Below, piece by piece: positions 1-7,715 of a stretch of 64,000 nt of DNA. A program made the translations under genes and the position numbers. The DNA is from Chthoniobacteraceae bacterium (GTDB lineage: Bacteria; Verrucomicrobiota; Verrucomicrobiia; Chthoniobacterales; Chthoniobacteraceae): NCBI GenBank assembly GCA_947449735.1, contig CANFTB010000017.1:1-64000 (forward strand). The letters run 5' to 3'. Position 1 is the first letter of the stretch, and every line of letters starts with the position of its first letter. The notes under the pieces were generated by a model. It had not been told where the DNA came from. It ran no database searches and was given only the letters and a program-made list of their open reading frames with translations.

Positions 1-230
1 ATAGCAGTTTTTTTATTGAATGGCATGACAGTGTCAGAAGGAAGGGTTGACGGCCGGAAAGGAGACGCCGGCGCTTGCGGAATGAACGGCAGGGTTGGTA
101 GGGCGTGGAGGGAATCCGGTCCATGCAAAACAGCCAATATTACTACAAATAGTATTTATGCTGAGCGGTTGGTAAGCATTCAGCGGATGTTTTAAGCGCG
201 CCTTCCTGCATTTCATAAACGCTCCGCTGT

Positions 231-944
231 GTGACGCGCTCGCACGTCTCCGCAAGCGGCCACAAACCAAACACCTCAAGCCCCTTGAACCTGACTCACC
301 GGCTGGTTGCCTTATTCCTAACGCTCAGCACGAGCGCGTTTGCTGGGTTAAATTGGGATCAAACGACTTGCTTGATTCGGACGACGCCAGACGCCGGAAG
401 CGTTGTTGGTGTATTCCGGTTTACCAACCACGGATCCGTCGCAGTGAGAATCCTGGAGACTGTATCAACGTGTGAGTGCACGGTTACTCAGTCCGAAGAT
501 GCAGAGGTGGCACCCGGAGGGACCGGCGAGATCAAGGTCCGGTTTGTGCTCGCCGGTCGTACCGGACTGCAGCGCAAAACTATCGAGGTACTCAGCAATG
601 ACCCTCAGACTCCGAGGACCACGCTGAATCTCCATGTCCAGATCGACCCTCAGATCACCATCAGTCCGGGGGTGTTGTGGTGGCGGATCGGCGGCGAGGC
701 ACGCACACAATCCGTTCGAGTCACGGCACCCGAGGGCGCGCCAGCGTGGTATGTCGGCGTGCACTGCTCGAATCCGTTGTGGCGCGTTGCATTAAAGACC
801 GAAGTTTATGGGCGGCAATACACGATCGAAGCGACGCCCGCCGCAACAGGTGAGCGCGGATCCGCGCTGGTAACACTGGAGCCTGCTGTGAATTCGGCCC
901 AAATGAACACCCCACGCCCGACCGTGCGGCTCCGCTTGCAATGA
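231..944 (+). CDS. DUF1573-domain exported protein
   Basis: A 237-residue protein with a hydrophobic signal-like segment at about residues 24-38 (LVALFLTLSTSAFA), followed by one Ig-like DUF1573 fold with the FTN.G signature near residue 64 and the family Cys pair as C81-E-C83 (usually CGC in this family). DUF1573 proteins are exported and of unknown biochemical role; the paired cysteines suggest metal or thiol chemistry. The start is a GTG without a visible ribosome binding site. A TTG at 285 would put the signal peptide right at the N terminus and is a realistic alternative. The stop overlaps the rhodanese start by 4 bases, so this is the first gene of a three-gene unit. The function is inferred from the family only. 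Confidence 0.8.
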   Translation: MTRSHVSASGHKPNTSSPLNLTHRLVALFLTLSTSAFAGLNWDQTTCLIRTTPDAGSVVGVFRFTNHGSVAVRILETVSTCECTVTQSEDAEVAPGGTGEIKVRFVLAGRTGLQRKTIEVLSNDPQTPRTTLNLHVQIDPQITISPGVLWWRIGGEARTQSVRVTAPEGAPAWYVGVHCSNPLWRVALKTEVYGRQYTIEATPAATGERGSALVTLEPAVNSAQMNTPRPTVRLRLQ

Positions 945-1366
945 TGCCGGAGGTCATGCGCAGGATATTGTGCATTGGATTCGCTGCGATAATTCCGGCG
1001 ACCGGTGCAGCGTTGTTGCACCCCAAGCGCCCGCGGTGGGGGACTGCCGACGCTGTTACAGAAGTTGAGTTGTCCGCAGTGCCCGCATTGGCTGGGAGGA
1101 TCTTGTGGGTCGATGCCCGCTCCAAGTCCGCGTATGACGAAGCGCATATTCCATCCGCGCTTCCGTTGACCCTGCTGGACTGGGAGACGCAGATTGACAC
1201 CACACTGGATGCGTGGACCCCCGAGCATGCAGTTGTCGTGTATTGCGGGGGAAATCGGTGCGAGACGAGTCGTGATGTGGCAGGCCGATTAAAACGCGAT
1301 GTACTACCTGGCAATAAGGTTTATGTGCTGAAGGGGGGCTGGGCCGCATGGCAGCAAAGGCTCTAA
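941..1366 (+). CDS. Exported/anchored rhodanese-like protein
   Basis: A 141-residue single rhodanese domain behind an N-terminal hydrophobic segment (residues about 7-25), so it is probably periplasmic or membrane anchored. The family landmarks are present: the WVDARS strand near residue 56, the AHIPSA loop near 68, and an active-site loop containing C102 (YCGGNRCETS) with a second cysteine at C107. Rhodaneses carry sulfur as a persulfide on the loop cysteine; here the loop CGGNRC differs from the usual C-R-x-G-x-R form, so substrate and activity are open. Its ATG overlaps the upstream DUF1573 stop and its end overlaps the MauE start by 19 bases, which indicates translational coupling across the trio. 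Confidence 0.85.
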   Translation: MMPEVMRRILCIGFAAIIPATGAALLHPKRPRWGTADAVTEVELSAVPALAGRILWVDARSKSAYDEAHIPSALPLTLLDWETQIDTTLDAWTPEHAVVVYCGGNRCETSRDVAGRLKRDVLPGNKVYVLKGGWAAWQQRL

Positions 1367-1908
1367 ATTCCTCCAAGGGACTGCTCCTCGCAGCCTTCGG
1401 ATGTGTGTTTGCAGTGTCGGGTGCAGTCAAAGCGCTGGATCCAGAGGCTTTTGCGGAGGCGATTTTCCGCTATCGCCTGCTGCCATGGACGTTGTGCGCG
1501 GCACTTGGTCTGTATTTGCCGTGGCTGGAGTTGAGCGCAGCCATTTGTCTTTTTTCAAGACGCAGCAGAAGGGCCGCGTCTGTGCTGATGCTTTTTCTAA
1601 CGTGCGTATTCAGCTGGGTGCTCATGATCAGTTGGTTCCGAGGGCTGGATGTGGAGTGCGGCTGTTTTGGCAGCGATAGTCCCGGAATCGGCTGGGCTCT
1701 GGCGCGAAATGCGGTCTTGCTGCTCGCCGGTCGCACGCTTTTGTCCCGTGGAGCGGACACTCCGAGCGTGAGGGGAGTACACGCACGCCCTTGTGATATC
1801 GCCGAAGAGAAAAGAAGGTCCGACGCGGAGACAAATGCGCCAACAAACTCGGATGGCTGCAGCCTTGGAGAATCGCGTTTTCTGATCGAGGAAAAACCGC
1901 ATCCTTGA
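1348..1908 (+). CDS. MauE/DoxX-family redox-associated membrane protein
   Basis: A 186-residue integral membrane protein with about four hydrophobic helices (around residues 10-28, 47-68, 76-96 and 112-128) and an unstructured, charged tail of roughly 55 residues. The ECGCFG motif (C104 and C106) is typical of the MauE branch of the DoxX-like superfamily, which supports electron or disulfide transfer to exported partner proteins. A purine-rich AAGGGGGG lies about 9 bases before the ATG and supports this start. Together with the coupled DUF1573 and rhodanese genes it suggests a small envelope thiol/sulfur redox module; the partners and the reaction are inference. Confidence 0.8.
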   Translation: MAAKALNSSKGLLLAAFGCVFAVSGAVKALDPEAFAEAIFRYRLLPWTLCAALGLYLPWLELSAAICLFSRRSRRAASVLMLFLTCVFSWVLMISWFRGLDVECGCFGSDSPGIGWALARNAVLLLAGRTLLSRGADTPSVRGVHARPCDIAEEKRRSDAETNAPTNSDGCSLGESRFLIEEKPHP

Positions 1909-2008
1909 GCGCGTACAAGCCGCGGAGGACATTTACATAAAAGATTTATGGAAATTAATTTATACTCCTCCGCGGCTCCACCCCTCCGCGTGAACTTCCG
2001 TTTCCGGG

Positions 2009-3625
2009 TTACTTCGAACGGGGCTGGACGCGTTTCCGCAAGACCTCGTCCAGCACCCGGAAGACCCCCTCCATCCCCTCGGGAGACGACTCGCCGGCGT
2101 GGCGCAAGCGCAAGCGCCCGTCGGGGCCGACCACCATCACCTCGATATTCGCGCCGGGCGTGCACAGGCCGGGGAAGGTCTGCGCCTCCCAGTCCATCAG
2201 TACCGGCCAAGGGGTGCCGTCCCGAATCATCAAACGCACCGCGCCCCTGAAAAGCTGGGGAATGCCCCGCACATCCGCCAACCCGAAAATCTCAACCTTG
2301 TCTCCGTAACGTTCGACCACCGGCTTCACCCATCCCCCCACCTTGCCCGTGCCTGAACGCGTCGACGCCACGATGTACACAGGCCGCTCCCTCGGAAAAC
2401 GAATCTCGTGGCGCACCCCGTGCTGGTCCTCCAACACCACCTCCGGACACCGCGCCTGCTCTGCCGCGAGCGCCGCGCCGCCGCTCAACCCCAGACAGAG
2501 CAGCCCCACCAGAGTACGCCCACGCCACCCCACAGGTTTCCCCAACCAAAAGCGCGCGGCGCCGTACCACTGGTTCAGCAAAAGAACCCCCACCGCCAAC
2601 GGTTGCAGCAGCACCCCGCTGAGCGGGTGGCTGAAACGCAAGGCCAGAATAGCCCGTGCAGCCCACGCCCCCAACAACGCGACAAACGCCCAGACCGCAC
2701 CAAAGCGGGAGAGGCTCCCCTCCAAAAGAGCGAGGAGCGGAAACACCTGTCCAAAAAACAAAAGCAGGCTGAAGGGAACCACAGACCCCGGCGAGGCCAG
2801 CCCTTCGTGCGCGTTTTTGGCAAAACCACGCCAGACCTCTCCAAACCCGGAATACATCCGGCACACGGCCACGTCTGTTGCGTCGAAAAGGTCCGTCACC
2901 CTTCCCTCCCTCCGAAACGCACGCGCCAACGCGAGCCCCTCATGAAAACTGCGTGTCGCCCGCGAGTGCCCGCCCACCTCCATATAACTGGATCGGCGAA
3001 ACAGCATCAACTGACCGCACGCAGCGGCAAAGCGCGGATCGCTCGAGCGCCTCATCCGTTCCATCGGCAGAAACCCCAGCAGCACGAAGTGAATCTGGGG
3101 TACAATCATCACCTCTGAAAGCGTCTCCACCTTCTGCAAAGGAACGCCGCTCAACAGATCGAGGTCGCCGCGAGAAAAAGCGGCGGCCATCCGAGCCAGG
3201 CTGTCGCCCCCCCGCAAACGCACATCCGCGTCCATGAACAACAACACCTCCCCTTTCGCGGCGTTTGCAAGACTCCAACAACCGAAGGGCTTGCCCGCCC
3301 ACCCCTCGGGAGGCGGACTGCCGGCCACAAACCGCACCCGGGGGTCGCGCGCCTCAATCTCACTCACGATTTCCGCCGTCCGGTCACTGGACCCGTCATC
3401 CCACACGAGCACCTCCACCTCCACCCCCTCGCACCCCAGAACAGACTCCACCGCCAACCGGATATTCGCTTCCTCATTGCGCGCTGGAATCAGCACCGAA
3501 ACGCTCGGCAGCTTCCGCAACACTGGGGGGGGCAGCCGCCTGTAATGGCGCAAATTGGAGACGATCAACCCAGCCGGCAAAAGCGACGCAGCGCAGCACA
3601 ATACCATCCATCCGGCATCCATCAT
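2009..3625 (-). CDS. crtQ: Carotenoid-type family 2 glycosyltransferase (CrtQ-like) with C-terminal thioredoxin-like domain
   Basis: A 538-residue protein starting at ATG 3625, which overlaps the acyltransferase stop by 4 bases (ATGA). Residues about 4-22 form a membrane helix. A GT2 catalytic domain follows, with LIPARNEE (45-52), DDGSSD (76-81) and MDADV (131-135), then further membrane helices at about 283-302, 308-328 and 337-352. This arrangement matches CrtQ-type enzymes that glucosylate carotenoid carboxylates. Unusually the protein continues: residues 370-388 resemble a signal or membrane segment, and 391-530 read as a thioredoxin-like fold ending in VVGPDGRLRLRHAGE, with the usual CxxC position occupied by STRSGTG. 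The tail is therefore probably not a disulfide reductase. It is the last gene of the carotenoid operon. Sugar and acceptor are inferred from context. Confidence 0.82.
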   Translation of the reverse strand: MMDAGWMVLCCAASLLPAGLIVSNLRHYRRLPPPVLRKLPSVSVLIPARNEEANIRLAVESVLGCEGVEVEVLVWDDGSSDRTAEIVSEIEARDPRVRFVAGSPPPEGWAGKPFGCWSLANAAKGEVLLFMDADVRLRGGDSLARMAAAFSRGDLDLLSGVPLQKVETLSEVMIVPQIHFVLLGFLPMERMRRSSDPRFAAACGQLMLFRRSSYMEVGGHSRATRSFHEGLALARAFRREGRVTDLFDATDVAVCRMYSGFGEVWRGFAKNAHEGLASPGSVVPFSLLLFFGQVFPLLALLEGSLSRFGAVWAFVALLGAWAARAILALRFSHPLSGVLLQPLAVGVLLLNQWYGAARFWLGKPVGWRGRTLVGLLCLGLSGGAALAAEQARCPEVVLEDQHGVRHEIRFPRERPVYIVASTRSGTGKVGGWVKPVVERYGDKVEIFGLADVRGIPQLFRGAVRLMIRDGTPWPVLMDWEAQTFPGLCTPGANIEVMVVGPDGRLRLRHAGESSPEGMEGVFRVLDEVLRKRVQPRSK

Positions 3626-4416
3626 GGCATTGAGTGATTTAACGCCGCCCGCTCCCCCCTGAACGCAGCCTTCAACCGCCGCCACAGGTCGTACGGAACC
3701 GAGGCCCCCCCGGCACCCTCCAACATCACCCTGAAACTTTCAGGAGTCCTCAGGCACACACGCTCGCGCAACGCCTCCTGGCACTCCTCCAGCGCATCCT
3801 GCAAAGCGCACTGCGCTCCGTCCGCACCGGTGCCCAGGGCAGCGCCGGAAAGCCCTCCGCCAAACCTCAGAAAAATCTCGGGCAGCCGTTCGTCCCCAAA
3901 CCCGTACTCGACCGCAAGCGGCACATACACCGCCCCCGGAAGCCTGGCCGCCAGGTGCGCCATCCCGGGCGCAAAACGCACCGGCCTTTCCCGCGCATCC
4001 GCGAACCTGCCCTGCGGCGTCAGCCACAGCATCGCCCCCCGGCGGGAAAGCACCTCCTGCGCGGTGCGCAAAAAAACCCGGGCGCCCGACGCAGTACCCT
4101 TCTCCACTCCAAAGATCCCCAAATGCTTAAAGAAACCGTACCGCTGCAACTGGCTGGCCTCGATCGGACCGTACTGATCCCGCCCCGGATACGCGTTCGC
4201 CCCCAGCCACAGCATCAGCAGCGGATCCCACCAGGAGGAATGGTTGAGGTACACCACTGCCGACGTCCCGGGATCCAGCACCGGGGGCAGGCCGCTTAAA
4301 TCCACCCGGACTGAATGAAACTGCCGCCCCATGCTCCAGTCGATGTAGCGGAGAAAAGGCTTCAACACCCAGGGGAGAATCCTGGGGGCGCCCGTTTGCT
4401 GGAGTCTCGCAGTCAT
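3622..4416 (-). CDS. crtO: PlsC-superfamily acyltransferase, CrtO-like
   Basis: A 264-residue acyltransferase with the glycerolipid-acyltransferase signature H-x4-D in NHSSWWDP (near residue 57) and the second conserved block TPQGRF near residue 134. In staphyloxanthin-type pathways an enzyme of this role (CrtO) esterifies a fatty acid onto the sugar of the glycosyl carotenoid; the family also includes phospholipid acyltransferases. The assignment to carotenoids comes from its position: it begins 17 bases after the end of a CrtN/CrtP-type gene and overlaps the glycosyltransferase start by 4 bases. It has no strong membrane helix, so it is probably a peripheral membrane enzyme. Confidence 0.8.
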   Translation of the reverse strand: MTARLQQTGAPRILPWVLKPFLRYIDWSMGRQFHSVRVDLSGLPPVLDPGTSAVVYLNHSSWWDPLLMLWLGANAYPGRDQYGPIEASQLQRYGFFKHLGIFGVEKGTASGARVFLRTAQEVLSRRGAMLWLTPQGRFADARERPVRFAPGMAHLAARLPGAVYVPLAVEYGFGDERLPEIFLRFGGGLSGAALGTGADGAQCALQDALEECQEALRERVCLRTPESFRVMLEGAGGASVPYDLWRRLKAAFRGERAALNHSMP

Positions 4417-4433
4417 CGAATTCTTGGCTAAAA

Positions 4434-5978
4434 TCAGGCCACCGCCGGCGGGGCAACCTGGCCGACTTCACCGTCGGCGTCCAGGGCGTCGGCGGCGATC
4501 CAGCCGCTCATCAACGCCATCGGCATGCCTGGTCCGGGATGGGCCGAACCTCCCGCCAGATACAGGCCCTTCACGTCGGGGCTGCGGTTGGAAGGCTTGA
4601 AGGTGCCGTTAAAGCGGCCGTGACTGGCAAGACCGTAAATGGCCCCGTTCAAGACCTGGTACCGGTCCTGGATGTCCTTCGGTGTCAAAATCCGCTCCGT
4701 CACGATGCGTTCCTCGAGGTCCTCGAGTCCGGCGGTGCGCTTGAGCTTTTCCAAAATCACGCGCCGATAGTCGGGCAGGAGCGACTGCCAGTCCTGGCCC
4801 GGCCGCAGATACGGAGTGTGCACCAGAACGTACAGCGCCTCGCCACCCTCCGGGGCCACGCCGGGCTCTGTCACCGCGGGAGCGCAAACGTAGCAGGTCG
4901 GGTCCGGCGCCGGGACGCCCTCGTCGTAAATGGCCTTGAACTCGACATGCGGGTCCTTGCTGAAAACAAAATTGTGGTGCAGCAGATGTTCGTACCGCTT
5001 CTTGAGCCCGAGGTAGAGCACCACCCCGGAGCACGCCGGTTCGTAGCTGCGGCGCCTCTGGAAGTCACGCGAGGGCTTTCCGCTCAACAGATCGCTGTGG
5101 GTGAGCACGGTGTCGCGGTTGGACACGACCGCCGAAGCGGCAATGCGCTCCCCGTGCGTCGTCTCCACTCCCACCGCCCGTCCGTTTTCCACGAGGATGC
5201 GCCCCGCGGAAACGCCGGTGCTGATCTCCACGCCCAGCTCGAGCGCCAGCTTCCGGAGCGCGGCCGGCACCGCCGCCGTTCCCCCTATCGGATACCACAC
5301 GCCCTCCCCCGACTGCATGTGCGCGATTCCGCACAATACCGCGGGCGAAAGCTCCGGCGAAGAGCCCACATACTGGGTGTAGTGGTCCAGCATCTGAGTC
5401 ACCTTTTCATCCGGCACGTAGGAGCGCAAAAGCCCCGAAACCGTCTGCCCCAAACGGATCGACAGCACGTCCTGCAGGGAGCCCGGTCGCAACAGATCCC
5501 GAGCCGAAAACATGTCGAACATCTTACCCACCGGTTTCCAGAAATAGACCCGGTGGGAAATCTCCGCCTGCACCTTCGAGAGCCCCAGAAAACGCCTGTA
5601 CCCGTCCCCGCTTCCCGTTCCGGGCGAAAACGCTTCAATCCGCTTTTCCATCGCTCCCACGTCCGCCACCAGATCGAGGGTGGACCCGTCCTCGAAAAAA
5701 CTCCGCCACTGCGGATCCAGACGCACCAGCTCCAGGCACTGCTCCAGCGAACGCCGGGCCTCCGAGAAAATCCGCTTCAACACGGACGGCACGGTCACAA
5801 TCGTGGGCCCCATGTCGAAGCGAAAACCTTGGTCTTCGTGGACAGCCGCCTTGCCTCCCAGCCACGCGTTGGTTTCCAACAGCCTGACGCGGTAGCCCCG
5901 CGCCGCGAGCGTACACGCAGCGGCCAGACCTCCCAGGCCTCCCCCAATCACTACAACCGGACTCGTGTTTGACTTCAT
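4434..5978 (-). CDS. CrtN/CrtP-type carotenoid desaturase or oxygenase
   Basis: A 514-residue FAD-dependent amine-oxidase-fold enzyme. The N-terminal dinucleotide motif is VVVIGGGLGGLAAA (about residues 8-21), followed by GGKA and FRFDMGPT blocks, and the C-terminal FAD-contact motif is YLAGGSAHPGPGMP. It is of normal length for bacterial phytoene/diapophytoene desaturase relatives. The ATG at 5978 is chosen because it places the FAD motif at the N terminus; an upstream in-frame start would add a poorly conserved basic tail. As the second such enzyme in the operon, next to an aldehyde dehydrogenase, it is a candidate for the terminal-methyl oxidase (CrtP role) acting on a C30 polyene, but the sequence does not prove which of the two paralogues does which step. 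Confidence 0.85.
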   Translation of the reverse strand: MKSNTSPVVVIGGGLGGLAAACTLAARGYRVRLLETNAWLGGKAAVHEDQGFRFDMGPTIVTVPSVLKRIFSEARRSLEQCLELVRLDPQWRSFFEDGSTLDLVADVGAMEKRIEAFSPGTGSGDGYRRFLGLSKVQAEISHRVYFWKPVGKMFDMFSARDLLRPGSLQDVLSIRLGQTVSGLLRSYVPDEKVTQMLDHYTQYVGSSPELSPAVLCGIAHMQSGEGVWYPIGGTAAVPAALRKLALELGVEISTGVSAGRILVENGRAVGVETTHGERIAASAVVSNRDTVLTHSDLLSGKPSRDFQRRRSYEPACSGVVLYLGLKKRYEHLLHHNFVFSKDPHVEFKAIYDEGVPAPDPTCYVCAPAVTEPGVAPEGGEALYVLVHTPYLRPGQDWQSLLPDYRRVILEKLKRTAGLEDLEERIVTERILTPKDIQDRYQVLNGAIYGLASHGRFNGTFKPSNRSPDVKGLYLAGGSAHPGPGMPMALMSGWIAADALDADGEVGQVAPPAVA

Positions 5979-6004
5979 ATTCTTTGTTTCTCTTTTTCTC
6001 TTTT

Positions 6005-7489
6005 CTAAGTGCCGGCGCTTCGCGCGGAAAGCCCCTTGCGCACCACCTCGCAAAATGCCCGAAATCTGGTGCCGAATCCCCTCCCGTAAAGCATCCGAGC
6101 CAGAGCGGAAACCATGGCAACCCCTGGCCCGGCTTCAGCCAGATGGGTCGTTCCGCCTCCACTCCTCGTCTGGACGACCTTGATCCGCGTCAGCTCCAAA
6201 AGCCCCTCCGCACCACGGGTCACGCCGTACCCGCTGCGCCCCGCGCCCCCGAAGGCGATCCGCGGATCCGCGCTCGGGACGATTAAATCATTCACCGAAA
6301 CCAGGCCGCACCGGACACCCGCCGCCATGCGGGCGGCAGCGTCGGCGTCGCGTGAAAAAATCGAGGCGCCCAGAGCGAATCCGCACTTTGACGCCAGTTC
6401 CAAAGCCTCAGCGTCGGAGTCCACAGCCATGATCCCGAGCACCGGGGCGAACACATCTTCCGCAAACAGCCGCATCCCGGGGCTGGCATCCGCGACCACG
6501 CAGGGAAGTTGGATTTCGCCCGAGGCATCCGGTCCCCCGTGGACAAACCGCGCGCCGCCCGCAACCGCATCCCTCAGGACCTCCCGCAAAGCCCCGACCC
6601 GCTCCCCAGACCAACCGCTACACGAAAGAAGGCGCCTAGACGCCGCCAACCCGCTTTGCAGCAACCGCTCCAATTCGCCCGAAACGCTCCTTGCCACAAA
6701 CACCCGTCTCGGCGCGAGGCAGGTCCGGCTTTCGTTGAAGGTGAGCCCGAAGCGCAGCGCCTTTGCGACCAGAGGCAAGTCAGCGTCGCTGCGAACAAAC
6801 ACAGCGTCGCACCCGGAAAGCTCCAGCACCACCGGAACCAGGTTGCGCGCCAGCCTCGAGGCCACGTCCACCCCGTTCGCATGCCCGCCGGTGAACACCA
6901 CCTTGTCCACCGCCGATTCCACCAGCACCCGCCCGCATTCAGCAGCCTCGGGCAGGACTTCCAGCACGTGCTCGGGCAACCCCGCCTCGAAAAGCAGCGA
7001 GGCAAAAAAGCCCGCCACGCGCCCGCCGCCCGGAGCAGGCTTCCAAACGACCGCATTTCCCGCAACCAGCGCCTGCACCACCGAAACGGCCCCAAGAAAC
7101 AACGGATAGTTTCCGGGTGAAACCACGGCGACCACGCCGAACGGTTCCCGGTACTGGACGCTCCGCACCCCCGGCAGCCAGAGAGGCCGGCCGCGCTGAC
7201 CGTAAGAAACCGGCTTCAACAAATCCGCCGCCTGACGCTCCAAAAAACGGCAGGCCTCCAGAAGCGGCAGCACCTCCGCGAGAAGGACTTCTTCGACCCC
7301 GTGTCCGTCGGACACCCCAGCAGCAGCGAGTTCCTCAGCGCACCCGGCGGCCAATTCCCGAAGCAAACGCACGACCCGCAACCGGCGGCTGACGCACTCC
7401 CCCCCCCATTGCCCCTGAGCCGTCCGCGCGCGCGCCACGGCGGCCTCCACACCAGCCTCCTGCCCGGTGGTCGCCGCGCCCAAAGTCAT
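6005..7489 (-). CDS. Aldehyde dehydrogenase, probably carotenoid-aldehyde oxidising
   Basis: A 494-residue NAD(P)-dependent aldehyde dehydrogenase. Visible landmarks are SPGNYPL with the oxyanion Asn, the cofactor-loop VFTGG, LELSG with the catalytic Glu, and SRTCLAPRR with the catalytic Cys. In staphyloxanthin synthesis an enzyme of this family converts the C30 carotenoid aldehyde to the carboxylic acid that is then glycosylated, which fits its position between the two desaturase-like genes. The ATG at 7489 is preceded by GGAGAG at good spacing; a TTG at 7513 is less likely. Its leader is the only long gap of the operon (226 bases) and carries a hairpin and the GGGGAC repeat tract, so its expression may be set separately. 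The C-terminal 60 residues lie beyond the core domain and are of unknown role. Confidence 0.88.
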   Translation of the reverse strand: MTLGAATTGQEAGVEAAVARARTAQGQWGGECVSRRLRVVRLLRELAAGCAEELAAAGVSDGHGVEEVLLAEVLPLLEACRFLERQAADLLKPVSYGQRGRPLWLPGVRSVQYREPFGVVAVVSPGNYPLFLGAVSVVQALVAGNAVVWKPAPGGGRVAGFFASLLFEAGLPEHVLEVLPEAAECGRVLVESAVDKVVFTGGHANGVDVASRLARNLVPVVLELSGCDAVFVRSDADLPLVAKALRFGLTFNESRTCLAPRRVFVARSVSGELERLLQSGLAASRRLLSCSGWSGERVGALREVLRDAVAGGARFVHGGPDASGEIQLPCVVADASPGMRLFAEDVFAPVLGIMAVDSDAEALELASKCGFALGASIFSRDADAAARMAAGVRCGLVSVNDLIVPSADPRIAFGGAGRSGYGVTRGAEGLLELTRIKVVQTRSGGGTTHLAEAGPGVAMVSALARMLYGRGFGTRFRAFCEVVRKGLSARSAGT

Positions 7490-7518
7490 AGCACTCTCCG
7501 GTGAACGCCCCAAACCAT

Positions 7519-7564
7519 CCCCGTCCCCGTCCCCGTCCCCGTCCCCGTCCCCGTCCCCGTCCCC
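7519..7564 (-). repeat. Hexanucleotide tandem repeat (GGGGAC)7 in the aldehyde dehydrogenase leader
   Basis: Seven exact copies of CCCCGT on the plus strand plus a final CCCC, 46 bases with no mismatch. On the transcribed sense it reads GGGGAC, giving eight runs of four G separated by two bases, which is strong potential for a G-quadruplex in the mRNA. It ends 30 bases before the ATG at 7489. Short exact tandem repeats of this kind can also change copy number by slipped-strand mispairing. The unit length of six would not shift a reading frame, so an effect would act through leader structure or spacing. Confidence 0.95.
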
Positions 7565-7689
7565 GCAAGCCGACGCCCCGTCCGAGCGAACCTTCCGCGG
7601 TCCCCCCGGACGCGAAAGGCTCCCGAAACGGGACGGCGGCTTGCGGGGACCATGGGCTTCTGCAACCCAAGATCCAGCCTGTCTGAATC

Positions 7690-7714
7690 GCTAATGATCA
7701 TCGCAAACATTAGC
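7690..7714 (-). other. Intercistronic hairpin right after the CrtN-type gene
   Basis: A perfect 7-base inverted repeat, GCTAATG and CATTAGC, with an 11-base loop, begins one base after the TAA stop at 7716-7718. No T-run follows, so it is not a standard intrinsic terminator. Its position fits an mRNA 3' stabilising or processing element, or an attenuator ahead of the aldehyde dehydrogenase leader. Confidence 0.55.
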
Positions 7715-7715
7715 T

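Noticed and set aside
34-279. 81-codon open frame on the minus strand at the window start
   Set aside because: No similarity, no ribosome binding site, and it overlaps the start of the DUF1573 gene. Bases 1-230 show an AT-rich patch around 135-170 that could be promoter-like, but no clear -35/-10 pair.
7519-7564. CRISPR-like array
   Set aside because: The units are 6 bases, directly adjacent and without spacers; it is a simple tandem repeat.
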